DNA of 40,178 nt from Tilletiaria anomala UBC 951 (lineage: Eukaryota; Basidiomycota; Exobasidiomycetes; Georgefischeriales; Tilletiariaceae): contig NW_013546889.1 of NCBI RefSeq assembly GCF_000711695.1, positions 1 through 40,178 on the forward strand, in the 5' to 3' direction. The position numbers and the translations under genes were made by a program. Shown here piece by piece: positions 1-10,900 of the stretch; position 1 is the first letter of the stretch, and every line of letters begins with the position of its first letter. The notes beneath the pieces were generated by a model, which saw nothing but the letters and a program-made list of their open reading frames with translations, ran no database searches and was not told the origin of the DNA.

Positions 1-94
1 TAACCCTAACCCTAACCCTAACCCTAACCCTAACCCTAACCCTAACCCTAACCCTAACCCTAACCCTAACCCTAACCCTAACCCTAACCCTAAC
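1..94 (+). repeat. Telomere repeat tract, left chromosome end
   Basis: About 15.7 perfect tandem copies of the hexamer CCCTAA run from the first base and break at the sequence ACAAAGAATGG. The C-rich strand reads inward from the left end, as expected for a left telomere with TTAGGG ends. No variant units are seen. The window therefore starts at, or within, a true chromosome end. Confidence 0.98.
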
Positions 95-1093
95 AAAGAA
101 TGGTGCAATACAGCAATTGTGTTCCTGTCTCAGCGGTAATGTTGGTCAAAGTGGACTAGAACGGCCTGTAGATTAACTCCCCTCAAAAAAGTCGACTGCC
201 TTGGGTATGCCTTTATGAAAATTGCTATCATTGATACATTGCAGTCTTCGGAGTACCACATCAGCAGTCACATTCAAATAAGCAGTCCAAGGTGTACTGC
301 ATCAGCCTATTCCTAGGTCTTGCTTCAGAGGAACAGGGGGACGCATGGCAAGAAAAGACGAAGGGCTGCAGTAAGACCAGTTGGGATGATGGCAATGCTG
401 GCAAAGGACATCTTGCGATATGCCTTGCCAAACTTGGCTCAGACAGTTCTCACCTAATATTGGAAATGACCCAGCATATGTGCCCGAGACTGCACGAGGG
501 TGCCAAAGGGCAGTGCTGCAGCTGACGCTGCCTGCAAAGTGTCTGTATGTACAGTTTACCCGTTAACCTTATGAAGCCTAACCAATGTGCACTGTAACCG
601 CACTTCTGGTATTGTTGTGCAAACTTGACATACAAACTATACCACAGTGCCCTGGCTATATCACAACCAGCACAGCCCGAGTAGAACACATCCATAGCAC
701 AGAGGACACAATTAGGCCGAGTGCAAGCAGAGGTACATTCAACCGTTCAACAGGGCTCCCCAAGTGGTATTGATAGTTCTGCGCTTTGTTGTTGTTGTTT
801 GCAAAGGCTCTCTGCTGGTCGGTGGCAGTTGTAATAGTGATTGCACCAATAGTTGGGGTCAATTTTTTTTCTTAGATTTACCAATTATTTTTGATTCGCG
901 GGAGTGTGTCAAGTTCAGAGGTTTTCGAGCTGCATTGGCTTTCTTTTGCGCAATCAAGCTCACTCTCTCCTGACCTGGTGCCGAGGTGCATTGGCGCCAA
1001 GCAACTGGAAGGCTGAAATGCTTTACTTCTCTGCAACAAGCGTTAAGCAACGGTAATATACATGGAGGGGTAATTGCATGGAGGACGAGGCTT
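95..1093. other. Subtelomeric spacer without a recognised gene
   Basis: About 1 kb separates the telomere tract from the 3' end of the first NRPS gene. Open frames here are shorter than 80 codons, lack the G/C-ending codon bias of the neighbouring genes and match no family I know. I see no RecQ-type helicase remnant of the sort often found beside fungal telomeres, and no clear transposon ends. A short GTT run near 786-800 and a T-run near 862-870 are the only low-complexity features. Confidence 0.6.
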
Positions 1094-1840
1094 TCAAGGC
1101 TTCGCGCTTTGTTCTTTGATCTGGATCCGAGTGTCACGGCCAAGGGCCACCGGCAGCGCAATGTCGGCCAGCTTGGTAATGGGCTGGTGCAAGATTGACT
1201 CGAGTTGCGAGTCGAGTAATATCTGGCGAAAGAGGGTATGAGGTTCGATGAAGATCCGTCGCTCGAGGCACGCGGCGCCAAACTCGAGCAGCGCATCGAC
1301 GTCGCGACGCTCGAGGATGTTAAGCAACGCCAGCACGCCAGCCACGCCACCATCTTTCCCTACACTACGCGCCCTGGCTGTAATCCCAGTTCCAACTCCA
1401 CCTGCACTGGCACGACCCCGCAAAGGGGTATCTTTGCAGTCGTTGGTGTACAGACAATAACGGCCGTAGCCGTGGCTTCCGTTGTCATTGTAGACAATGG
1501 CCGGCTCGTAAAGGCTGTTATTCAGTGCCGAGCTTGTGCAGCGCGAGGTCACCAGGCTGCTGCTGCTATTGCTGCTCTGGCTCCACATTCGGGGTGATGA
1601 CGAGCGAAACGACGTGCTACTGCTCGCCGAGCCGCTGTTCCAAGGTCCTGAGACTGACGCCGACATCGTTGCGCATTCGCAGCCCGTGCTGGGGCTCGAG
1701 ACGGGCCACGAAGGCTTTGATGACGTGCGCGCAGTTGGCGGCCTGTGTCCCACATGTCCCTGCTCCTGCGTCATCGTCGCTAACTCGGCACTGGAACCGC
1801 GTCGGCTGCTTCTGTTGCTCGAACACCACGTGTGTAGAGC
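1094..1840 (-). other. Disturbed 3' tail of NRPS-B
   Basis: In the long frame this stretch is at first serine-rich and unlike any NRPS domain. Between about 1617 and 1829 a neighbouring frame has strongly C/G-ending codons and a normal protein-like composition (segment AHVIKAFVARLEPQH), then meets a stop at 1617. Toward 1094 the original frame again looks like normal coding, ending in a leucine-rich segment (LADIALPVALG). An unrecognised intron, sequence error or real decay of the 3' end could each explain this. I see no consensus GTAAGT-type donor that resolves it. Confidence 0.55.
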
Positions 1841-4800
1841 CTCTCCCTCCAGAAACGTGGTCAGAATGTGTGCAAATCGGCTGAGAAAGCCAGCAACAAA
1901 CTGCACCGGTACCGTCTGCTCGTCAAAGTTAACGCACATCTCGAGGCGTCCGCGTCGCGCCGAGATGTTGAGCACGAGCGGCACGTCAAATGGATCGCTG
2001 CCGTCCCATGCCTCCAGCAGCTTGCTGTCCGACTTTGTCCTGTCATGCTTGTTGTCTTTGTCTTGGTCGAAATTGTCGTCATAATCTTGACCATGGCCAT
2101 TGTCGTCGTCTTCGTCGTCGTCAGAGTGGAGGTAGTTGCGGAAGTTGATGATGGCGTCAAATAGGTCCGTATGCTGGCGAGGCACAATGCCAGCACGTGC
2201 CAAGTCCTCGTAGGAGAGGTGTTCGTGTTGCGTGATGTTGGCTTGGGCCGCCTGAACCGTTCGGATCCACTCGATCATGTCCTGACCCTCGGCAGGCAGG
2301 AGCAGCTTACGCGGCACCAGGCTGATGCATGGTCCTACAACCCCCTCCAATCCCAACAGCTGGCCAGAGCGCCCCGCAAGCAGCTGTCCAATTGTAAGCT
2401 CGTTGTTGTTCACGTCAACCACGTCGGAGAGGGCTAGGGCAAAGCTCGAAACTACGGTGCTCGACAGATGGATCCCCTGCGTCTCAAGCCGCGCCATGGA
2501 CTGCACGTCAAACGTAATCACTCGTTCCAGCTCGGCCTTGCAGCAGGACCTCCTTGCAGCATAACCCGATCCCCAGACACGAACGTGCTGCTGCAACTTG
2601 CTCGGTCGCACGCCACCCAGCTCTCGTGTCCAGAATTCAAGCGCTTCGCTTCTCCTATCCTCGACCATTCTGACAAAGTCGCCAAACTCGGCCGGCCGAA
2701 ATGGCGGCATCGCGCAAAGCTCGGACGTCGATGTCGACGTCCAGGCAGCACTGCTATAGAGCTTGGAGAGCTCGGCCAGCTGCATTCGGACGGTCCATGC
2801 GTCGTCGAGTGCATGATGGATCGTCCAGAGTAGCATGTCGCCTCCACCGTCCGCAAAGCTAAGCAAACGAAAGTTGCAGAGCGGCTCGCTCGTCGTCCAT
2901 CGCTGAGAGGGGGCTCCATTGAGCGCATAGAGGAGCGCAGGCGAGTAAGCGTCAGCAGTTCCCGGCAGCTCGCGCTCCTCCCACTGCAGCTTGACATTGG
3001 CAAGCACTACCTGGAAGAGGCGGGCGCCGCCGTCCTCATCGCGTCCAAAGGCAAACACGGTGCGCAAAATGTCGTTGCGCTCGACGAGTTGTTCAAGAGC
3101 GGTGCGCAAGCGTGCACGATCAGTGTGCGGCGCAATCCGGTAGAGCTGCTGCACGTGGTAGCTGTCGGCAGCACCCACCATCGAGGCAAGTAACATGCGC
3201 TGCTGCGTTGATGTCGCCGGATAGCAAGCTTGCACGAGGCTGTCAGCAGCGGTGTTGGGGGCGTTGATGTCGTTGCTGCTCTGCAGCTCTCCCCGCTGGC
3301 TCTCGGCAAAGCTGCGAGCCACCTGGCTCCAAGACATCGGCATCTCAAGCTGGGTAGGCGGCATGGCCCGCGCCTCTACAGCCAAGTCGGCACCGATTCC
3401 TGTTCCAGACTGCCGGCTCGACAACAACTCGCACTGAGCCTCGATGGTGGCGTGTGCAGCAATGTCGGACACGCTCAGCCCAATGCCCAGTCGACGCAGA
3501 TGCGAGCTGAGTCGGATCGCCAGAATCGAGTCGCCTCCAAGAAAGCCAAACTCGACATTGGAGCTGATGCTCTTGCGATCCCGACCAAGCACGTGCGACC
3601 AGGCCTCCAGGACACTGGTCATCATTGGGCCCTTCGCCGATCTAGGGCCTTCTTTGTTCTTGTGGTTATCGTCGTCGGGGGTGCTCTTGCGTTGCGTCTG
3701 TGCGGTGCACCACGTCTCCAGGTGGCGTTGGTATACCTGATCGAGTTTGCGCTTGTCGAGCTTGCCGCTCGAGACCAAGGGTAGCTCAGCGAGCGCGATC
3801 CAAACTGTCGGCACCATGTAGCGAGGTAGCTCGGTCCGTGCTTGCACCGCGAGCTCCTGTAGTGCCTGCCGGCTGGACGACGTGTCGATCTCAATCTCCT
3901 GGGTGGTCGCGGGGCCTGTCTTCTTGATCTTGTTGGGCTCCTCCGATCGGCTGAAGCTGGGCTCGAAAACGACAAAGGCAACGAGCTCGTTACCCATCGC
4001 CTCGACGTCTACCGCGCAGATGGGCATCTGAGCCGAGGCTGAGCGCGTGAGTCCCACTTGAACCTCGCCGAGCTCGATGCGGAGGCCTTTGATGTTGACC
4101 TGGCAGTCCTTGCGGCGCAGGTACCGGAGTGCATTGAGCGCCGAGTCAAATACCACAAGGTCCCCACTCCGATAGGCCTTGGCTCCGTCCCGAAGCCTCA
4201 CAAATGCAGCAGCTGTGCGCTCGGGATCGCGAAAATACCCCTCGGCTATCTGGTCACCGCAAACCAGCAGCTCACCTGGGCAATCAAGCGCGCAGGGTTC
4301 GTTGTTGTCGTCCAGAACCAGGAGGCGCGAGGTGCCGAGGGCGTTCCCAATCAGCGAGGCGGGCATGTCAACAGTGAAGCGGTCCTGGGCACAACAGACA
4401 ACCGTGATCTCGGTGATGCCGTACGCATTGATCAAGCGCACGTGAGGCGCCCAGACGTTGCGAACGTCGTCGACCAGAGGCTCGCCCGACAGACACAGTA
4501 GATCGAGATGCCGAGCCTCGCTGGGCGTAAACAGCTTGGCCACCGTCGGCGTCGTCTGCAGCAACGTGACTCGCAGACAGCTCAGGGTGTCGCCCATCTC
4601 GGGAAGCATATCAGTCAGATCGCGCAGACAGAGGCACGCGCCAGACGCCAGCATGGTCAGGTCCCACACGCTCCAGTCAAACGAGAACTGCGAGAACTGC
4701 AGACACCGATGGGTCCACAGCGGCGCACCAAACGCGTTGCCACACTCTTGCTGTTGTCGCGTGCCATAAAGCGCCTGCTGCGCAGCGATGGATGCGGCCA

Positions 4801-7024
4801 CCGATCGATGCGAGACTTTGACGCCCTTGGGCGTGCCAGTTGAGCCGCTGGTAAAAAGCTGGTATGCGAGCCCGTCGAGCTCGGCGGTGCGGTCCAGGCA
4901 CGGCAGCTCAACAAAAGGGACGCCGTCGTCCGAGGACAAGGATACACACTCAAGAGATCCTTGGCCTTCGAGTTCGCGCACCCAAGCCTCGACGTTGATC
5001 ACTTCGACCTTGCGGCTGACCGACGAGTCGATGGTTCCGTTGGCGAGGAGGAGGTGCGAGTTGAGCTGATCGAGAATGCGATGGAGCCTGGCCTGAGGCT
5101 GACTCGGGTCGCAGGGTACGTAGGCGCACCTAAGCCAGAAGAGTGCAAGGATAAGGGCGACCGACGAGGCGCGTTTCTCGAGCGCCACCGGCACCAAGCT
5201 CCCGGGAGCTAGGGCTAGCTGGCGAGCGATACGCGCCCCAAGGCCAACTGAGATGCGATGCAGCTGCGAGTAGCTCCAAAACACGCCGTCGTACGTCTGG
5301 ATGGCCGCTTTGTGCGGCCAGGCACGGGCAATGCGCTCCACATGCCGGTGCAACGGCAGCAGCAGCGGAGGGGATAGCGACGGGTTTTCGCTGCTCGACT
5401 TGTGCATGGGGCCGGACAGGCCCAGCTGCGCCCGTGTGTCGTTCTCGGTGCGGATGTCGATCAAGCTGACCTGGTCGGTAGGGCTATGCTCCAGACGGTG
5501 CGCCAATTGCTGCAGCGCCTGGTAGGTTTGTCCCACAAATGACTCGGCGTGTGCACGAGCAAGATAGGCCGGGTCGTAGCTGAAATGTATGACGTAGCCT
5601 CCAGCGTCGAGCTGCACCTCGATCGAGACAGGGTAGGTGACGCTCATTTCGGCATCGAGAGGCTCGAGCTGCCAACCAACACGGTGGCCGCCGGCGTTGC
5701 CATCGCCATCACCGTTGCCGTTGGCGTCAAAGTTTTGAAACGCGAGGAGAACGTTGAATAGCGGGCTTCCGGGCCCAAGGCGTGCAGCAGCCTGGATGGC
5801 GTTAAGACCAACGTGCTCGTACTGGAGGGCCTCGAGAGAGCGCGAGTCGGCGTCGCGGATCAGCTGCTCGACAGAGGTATGGGATAGCGATAAGCGGAGA
5901 GGCAGTGTAGCTATGCAAGGACCGACGATGGCTTCGATTTGGGCCAGGGGAGCCGCGCGACCGGAGCTAGTGTAGCCCAGGACCACATCGTTGGAGCCCG
6001 AGCGGCGGGCGAGCACACATGCGAGGGCTGCTTTGAAGACCGACGCTGGGGTGACGCCAAACTTGGCGGCAGCTCGGGCGATTCCCGGATCAGCAAATCT
6101 GCGGCTTACCGTCTGCGATGCTTTGGCCGTCGCTTGCGCGCCGTTTGATCCGGTGTTCTGACAATCGAGCGGACGCGGCCATGCCGCAGGTTCCAGCTCG
6201 GCCAGCGCCCGTGACCAGTAGCTGCTCGCCGAGCTCAGCAGCTCGGGATCAAGACAATGGCCAACAAAGTCAGCAAAGGGTGTTGTTTCGGCCCGCCAAC
6301 CGTTGTCATTGTGATTACGTGGGTCTTCGCCTTCGTCATCATCGTTGATGTCGTTGTTGAAGCAATACAGTTGCTCCAGATCCCGGAGGAGCAGGTTCAT
6401 GGACCAGCCGTCATACAAGGCGTGATGGATAACTAGCGCAAAAACGGCGTCAGGCGAAGCAGGAGAGGATCGGAACAGTCCGGCCGAGAGCCAGAGCGCT
6501 GGCGTTGTGAACCACTCCCTGCGGCCCTCACCCCTGCGGTTGCCCTCAGCCTGGGGGTTGGCAGCCGCCTTTTGGGCAATGTGTGACGATCTTTGGCTCA
6601 TATAAATGTGCGCGTCTTGGACCGGGTCGGCCGAGGTCTCCTGCGTCTGCCAGGTGATGTTCTCCAATGCGATCGCCGGGTCAAGGACGACCTGGACGAT
6701 GCCGTCGGCGTGCGAGCTCGACTGGACAAAGGCCGTACGCAGGATCTCGTGCTTGGCGACGAGGCAGCGCCAAGCGCGCTCGAGGCGCGCGCTGTCAAGC
6801 GACCCGCCCCCGCTGCCCCCGTCGCCATCGCGCATCTTGATGCGGAAGAGTAAACGCGAGAGGTAGGGCATGTCTCCGCTGTGCTCCGAGTCAAGCTCTC
6901 GCAGCGTCAGCGCCACCAGGCCCGCCTGCATGGGCGCCAGCGGATACGCATCCACCACGGCCTCATCATCCAGCCCAGCAGCCCGCAATTCGAGCTCAAA
7001 AGCATCTTGGTCAAAATCGGCCAT
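1094..7024 (-). CDS. Non-ribosomal peptide synthetase NRPS-B (C-A-T-C)
   Basis: Single-exon frame of 1976 codons, transcribed toward the telomere; the ATG at 7024 has A at -3 and G at +4. Domains: a condensation domain at about residues 20-480 with IHHALYDGW near 199; an adenylation domain at about 560-1090 with FTSGSTGTPKG near 725, NAYGITE near 866 and SSGKLDK near 1088; a carrier domain with FLGGDS near 1163; and a second condensation domain at about 1265-1725 with IHHALDDAW near 1402. By-eye pocket residues of the adenylation domain are D,W,W,Q,C,S,A,V,V,K; I assign no substrate. There is no thioesterase or reductase. The terminal condensation domain may release the peptide, as fungal terminal C domains are known to do. 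An acidic loop (about residues 1630-1660) interrupts that domain. After residue 1725 the frame becomes serine-rich and coding-like sequence appears in another frame, so the true 3' end is uncertain. It probably accepts the chain from NRPS-A. Confidence 0.9.
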   Translation of the reverse strand: MADFDQDAFELELRAAGLDDEAVVDAYPLAPMQAGLVALTLRELDSEHSGDMPYLSRLLFRIKMRDGDGGSGGGSLDSARLERAWRCLVAKHEILRTAFVQSSSHADGIVQVVLDPAIALENITWQTQETSADPVQDAHIYMSQRSSHIAQKAAANPQAEGNRRGEGRREWFTTPALWLSAGLFRSSPASPDAVFALVIHHALYDGWSMNLLLRDLEQLYCFNNDINDDDEGEDPRNHNDNGWRAETTPFADFVGHCLDPELLSSASSYWSRALAELEPAAWPRPLDCQNTGSNGAQATAKASQTVSRRFADPGIARAAAKFGVTPASVFKAALACVLARRSGSNDVVLGYTSSGRAAPLAQIEAIVGPCIATLPLRLSLSHTSVEQLIRDADSRSLEALQYEHVGLNAIQAAARLGPGSPLFNVLLAFQNFDANGNGDGDGNAGGHRVGWQLEPLDAEMSVTYPVSIEVQLDAGGYVIHFSYDPAYLARAHAESFVGQTYQALQQLAHRLEHSPTDQVSLIDIRTENDTRAQLGLSGPMHKSSSENPSLSPPLLLPLHRHVERIARAWPHKAAIQTYDGVFWSYSQLHRISVGLGARIARQLALAPGSLVPVALEKRASSVALILALFWLRCAYVPCDPSQPQARLHRILDQLNSHLLLANGTIDSSVSRKVEVINVEAWVRELEGQGSLECVSLSSDDGVPFVELPCLDRTAELDGLAYQLFTSGSTGTPKGVKVSHRSVAASIAAQQALYGTRQQQECGNAFGAPLWTHRCLQFSQFSFDWSVWDLTMLASGACLCLRDLTDMLPEMGDTLSCLRVTLLQTTPTVAKLFTPSEARHLDLLCLSGEPLVDDVRNVWAPHVRLINAYGITEITVVCCAQDRFTVDMPASLIGNALGTSRLLVLDDNNEPCALDCPGELLVCGDQIAEGYFRDPERTAAAFVRLRDGAKAYRSGDLVVFDSALNALRYLRRKDCQVNIKGLRIELGEVQVGLTRSASAQMPICAVDVEAMGNELVAFVVFEPSFSRSEEPNKIKKTGPATTQEIEIDTSSSRQALQELAVQARTELPRYMVPTVWIALAELPLVSSGKLDKRKLDQVYQRHLETWCTAQTQRKSTPDDDNHKNKEGPRSAKGPMMTSVLEAWSHVLGRDRKSISSNVEFGFLGGDSILAIRLSSHLRRLGIGLSVSDIAAHATIEAQCELLSSRQSGTGIGADLAVEARAMPPTQLEMPMSWSQVARSFAESQRGELQSSNDINAPNTAADSLVQACYPATSTQQRMLLASMVGAADSYHVQQLYRIAPHTDRARLRTALEQLVERNDILRTVFAFGRDEDGGARLFQVVLANVKLQWEERELPGTADAYSPALLYALNGAPSQRWTTSEPLCNFRLLSFADGGGDMLLWTIHHALDDAWTVRMQLAELSKLYSSAAWTSTSTSELCAMPPFRPAEFGDFVRMVEDRRSEALEFWTRELGGVRPSKLQQHVRVWGSGYAARRSCCKAELERVITFDVQSMARLETQGIHLSSTVVSSFALALSDVVDVNNNELTIGQLLAGRSGQLLGLEGVVGPCISLVPRKLLLPAEGQDMIEWIRTVQAAQANITQHEHLSYEDLARAGIVPRQHTDLFDAIINFRNYLHSDDDEDDDNGHGQDYDDNFDQDKDNKHDRTKSDSKLLEAWDGSDPFDVPLVLNISARRGRLEMCVNFDEQTVPVQFVAGFLSRFAHILTTFLEGEALHTWCSSNRSSRRGSSAELATMTQEQGHVGHRPPTARTSSKPSWPVSSPSTGCECATMSASVSGPWNSGSASSSTSFRSSSPRMWSQSSNSSSSLVTSRCTSSALNNSLYEPAIVYNDNGSHGYGRYCLYTNDCKDTPLRGRASAGGVGTGITARARSVGKDGGVAGVLALLNILERRDVDALLEFGAACLERRIFIEPHTLFRQILLDSQLESILHQPITKLADIALPVALGRDTRIQIKEQSAKP

Positions 7025-7974
7025 CTTGACGGTTGAGTAACAAAGTAAAGTGTCTCAACGCCAAGTGTGAGTGCGGTCGTTGGTGGAGTCAATGGCAAGT
7101 AGGATAAGAAGGAACTAGAGCAACACGGTTTGGCAGAGGAGTAGCAGGCGAGGCGAGGCGTTGTCAATGTGCGAAAGTCCGAGGGACAGTCTACGTGCGG
7201 GGGCGGCGATGCCACCGACATGGGCTCAGCTTTTCTAGTCGATCGAATGGCTGGCTGGCGGTTGGAGACCGCAGCAGCAGCGAAGGGTGCAGAGCTCGAG
7301 AGTAACTCTCGAGCACAGGAAGGCCGCCGGTGTAGAGGGGGGGATGCTGACGCAGGGTCAACCAGTTTGGGCGGCGACGGATTGTGAAAGAGGCACCGAC
7401 AGTTGAAACTCGCATCGTAGTGAAGGGGGTACCATCTTAGTAAGTGAGCGAGGCAGTATGGTGCAAGGCCTGTCGCGCCCCTGTTGTCTTTGTGGCGGGC
7501 TTGTTCCTCGACGAACAACCAACACACATGCGCAGCGCTTCCTCATTATCTTCTTCGCCAATCTTGGTCGATTGCTCACTACCTCACTCACTCACACACC
7601 CAATTTACTCACTCACCAGTTTAGTAAGTACGTAATAGAACTTGACAAACCCAAGTTCACCTGCCTCTCATCGGTCGCAACAACCCTCATAGACCTACAT
7701 GCTGTACACGCCACGGCAGCGCGTGCTGGTGTGGCGGATCGTTGCATAAACCTTTGCACAGTGGTCGGTAGTCCATGATGAAACCATTTGCAGAAGGCCT
7801 CGTTCGGTGGTGCTCGTCTGCATCTGCATGTATCTGGAATTGCACTAGTCTACTGTACAGTCATGTGGCTACTCAATTGCTTGGATGATTCGCTGACCTC
7901 AATTGGCCCAGGATCTCATGTGTTTGTGTTTGTGTGTGCACACAGCCGTGCGACCGTTGTTGCGCCGACTCAGC
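7025..7974. promoter_or_regulatory. Intergenic region: NRPS-B promoter and ABC transporter 3' flank
   Basis: This 950-bp gap holds the upstream region of NRPS-B and the 3' flank of the ABC transporter; both genes lie on the minus strand. CTCA/CACA repeats at about 7573-7620 are of a type common in fungal upstream regions. An AGATAA site on the NRPS-B sense strand (TTATCT at 7546-7551) fits the GATA-factor consensus. A 10-bp palindrome ACTGTACAGT lies at 7852-7861. Frames in this interval have poor codon bias and I call no gene. Confidence 0.5.
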
Positions 7975-10900
7975 CTAGCTCGTTGCATGCTTTTGGCCGT
8001 CGCTGGTCGCAGGTGCCCGAGCGTCCTTTTGGTGTTCACGCGCCTGCAAGAGACGAGAGAGGAGGCCGCTCTGGTTGCCCAGCAACTCGTTGGGCGTGCC
8101 AAACTCGCCAATATGGCCGCGCTCCATGACGAGCACGTGATCAAATTCGTAAACACTGTCGAGGCGATGCACGACCGAGACCACAGTGAGCCTCCGCGCA
8201 AAGACGCGGCGGATCAGCTGCTGGACGCGCTCGTTGGTGCTCGCATCGAGCGACGAGTTGATCTCGTCGAGCAACAGCACCTCGGCGCGCGCGTTAGTCC
8301 TTGCCAGCACCAGCGCCCGCGCCAGCGCAAAGAGCTGCAGCTGACCCGGAGACAGCCATGCTGAATCGCTGTCAAATACCGTGTCTAGCCCCCGTGCGAG
8401 ACCCAGCACCGTCGATCGCAGCCCGACCTCATCAAGCGCCTCCAGTAGTAGCTCGTCGGTGTCGCCGCCGCCATTACTATTGCCCGAGCAGCGCCCCTCG
8501 ACATCAAGGTTCTGGCGTAAAGTCCGCCCTTGGATGATCAACGGATCCTGTGGAACCACAATGATCCGCGAGCGCACCTCTCGGAGCGCCAAGCTCTCGG
8601 CGTCACAGCCGTCAAGCAGCATCCTTCCGGCAGTACGGCCTAACAGACGCCCAATGGCAAGTAACAGCGTTGACTTGCCAGAGCCGGAGCGGCCGCAGAC
8701 ACCGGTATATGTACCCCTCGGCAGATCCAGGCGCTCGAGATAAAGGTCCGGCGCGCGCACAGTCTCGGGCGCATTCTCGCTGCTCTCCTTCCCTTGCTGG
8801 TCGCGCTGCTGCTCCTCGTCATACCACGCCGAGAAGCGCTGGAAGCTGATGGCAGCAGCTGTCGACGTCTCGTGCCTGTGGTCGTTGGGGCTAGCATTGC
8901 TGTTCCGAGCACTACCGAGACCGTGCTGCGTCTGCGTCTTGTCATCCTCCTGGCGCGTTTGAATGATCTCGGTGACACGCTCAATGGCTACAGCAGCGAT
9001 CTCGGCCTCCGTCCAGGATATGAGGCAGTTGTTGATCTGCTGTGAGATCTGCGTAGTCTGTGTGAGCGAGACGCCGACCAGCGCCACCATGCGCGTGCGG
9101 CGCAAGCCCACGCACAAAAGTATGAGCGAGACGTTGATGACGAGTGTGACCAGGTTGAGCCACGTCTGCAGCCAGCGGCGCACAGCATACACATGGTAGT
9201 AAGGCCTTTGCGAGCGCTCCACACAGGCATCCGCGTAGGCGAGCATCGCCTCTTGCACGCTAAAGGCACGCAGGATGGCGCCGCCGCCTAGGATATCGGA
9301 GGCGGCACCGTAGAGCGGGCTCTTAGACGCGATCTCAAGACGCCGCAGTTGCCGTGAGCTTGGAATGTAGAGCTTCCGCAACGCAACGCTCAGCAACACG
9401 AGCGCCGCAATTATAATCGCCAGGAATGGCGCAGAGGCAGTCATTAGGGCAAGGCTGCCAAGCAGAGTCAAAAGGTTCGAAGAAAAGTTGGACGCCTGCA
9501 CTGGCCAATCCCAATCAATCAGAAACAGGTCCTGCGAGAAGCGATTGAGAAGCCGGCCGGCGGGGTGGTCCTGGAAGAAAGAGAGTGGCGCACCAAAGAG
9601 TGCGCGCGCCTCGTCCGCATGCACCGCAAGGCTCGCGCGCGGCACGACCCAGAGCAGCCAGAGATAGAAGAAACCGACGAAGGCGAGCGCGGTGGCCATG
9701 TTGATGGCGCTGAATCCAACTATCCAGGCGCCAAAAGCTTGGCCAGGATGCACCTCGTTGGTGTGTGCCCACTTCTCGAGCACCACCTGCGCACCGACGC
9801 CGAAAGCGGCGACACCCACGTTGAGCGTCAAGACAAGTGCGATCGGGCCGTAGCCAGCTCGCTCCACCCACACCTTGTACGTCGGCCAGCCAATGGAGCT
9901 CTCAGCGACCTGCTCGAGCTCGGGGTCCTGTGCGCAGCTCTGTGTCGCTTTCTGGTCGCTTTTATCGACTGCCACTGCTGGGGCAGGCTTTTCGCTGCTT
10001 GGCCTGCGAACAGATCCCTGCGCCAGCTGAACTGCTTCAGTGTGAGCCTGAACCTCGGCTTCGGCCTCTGCCTCTGAGTCCGCCTTGCCCAAGGCTTCGT
10101 CGAGCTCAGACGCCCTGCTTCCTCGGTCTGCGTCCGGCAGCAGTGCAGGGCGAGCGTCGCAGCGGATGACGTTACCGCTAAAATCAAGCTCAATGTGCAG
10201 AGCTGAGCGAGAGATGATGCGGCTTGAGTTGGTCACCAGCACGACTGTCTTGGAGCACAACAGGCCTTTGACGGGCGCAAAGAGTGCATCGAATACATGG
10301 CGCTCGACGCGCGCGTCGAGCGCGCTGAAGGCGTCGTCGAGTAACACCACGGGCGCCGATCGCGATGCGTAGAGCGCCCGGGCAATGGCCACGCGCTGTC
10401 TCTGTCCGCCAGAGAGCGCCTTGGCAGGATGGCGATCGCCATCGTCCCAGCGCTCAAGATCGTGATCGAGCGCAACGGCCTCGAGCACGACGCGGTACCA
10501 GCTCGGATCCATGGCGCGGAACAGAAGGATGTTGTCGCGCACCGAACGAGACTCTTGCACCCAGCACGCCTGATTGACAAAGGGGATCGTCGCAAGTCGG
10601 TGTCGTGGCCAGTCGGCACCAAAGATGCCTTTAGCAAGCGGCAGCTCGCCGAGGAGCGCGAGCATGAGGCTCGACTTGCCGCAGTTGACCGGCCCAGAGA
10701 CAGTCGATAGCCGGCCGGCGGGAAAAGAGAGTGTCAAATCGGTGAAGACTACCCGCTGGGCTCCGCCGCCTGTCGGCCAGGCAATCGAGGCCGAGACAAG
10801 GTCGATCTGCGGGGCGGCCGGGAGCAGTGATATGAGCGACATCGAGGCTGTGGAGGGGGTATCGCTCTCCGGCTGCACGGTGGACGGCGGCAGCTCGAGG

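Noticed and set aside
95-1093. Transposon or virus-like remnant beside the telomere
   Set aside because: No terminal repeats, integrase, polymerase or helicase motifs are visible in any frame.
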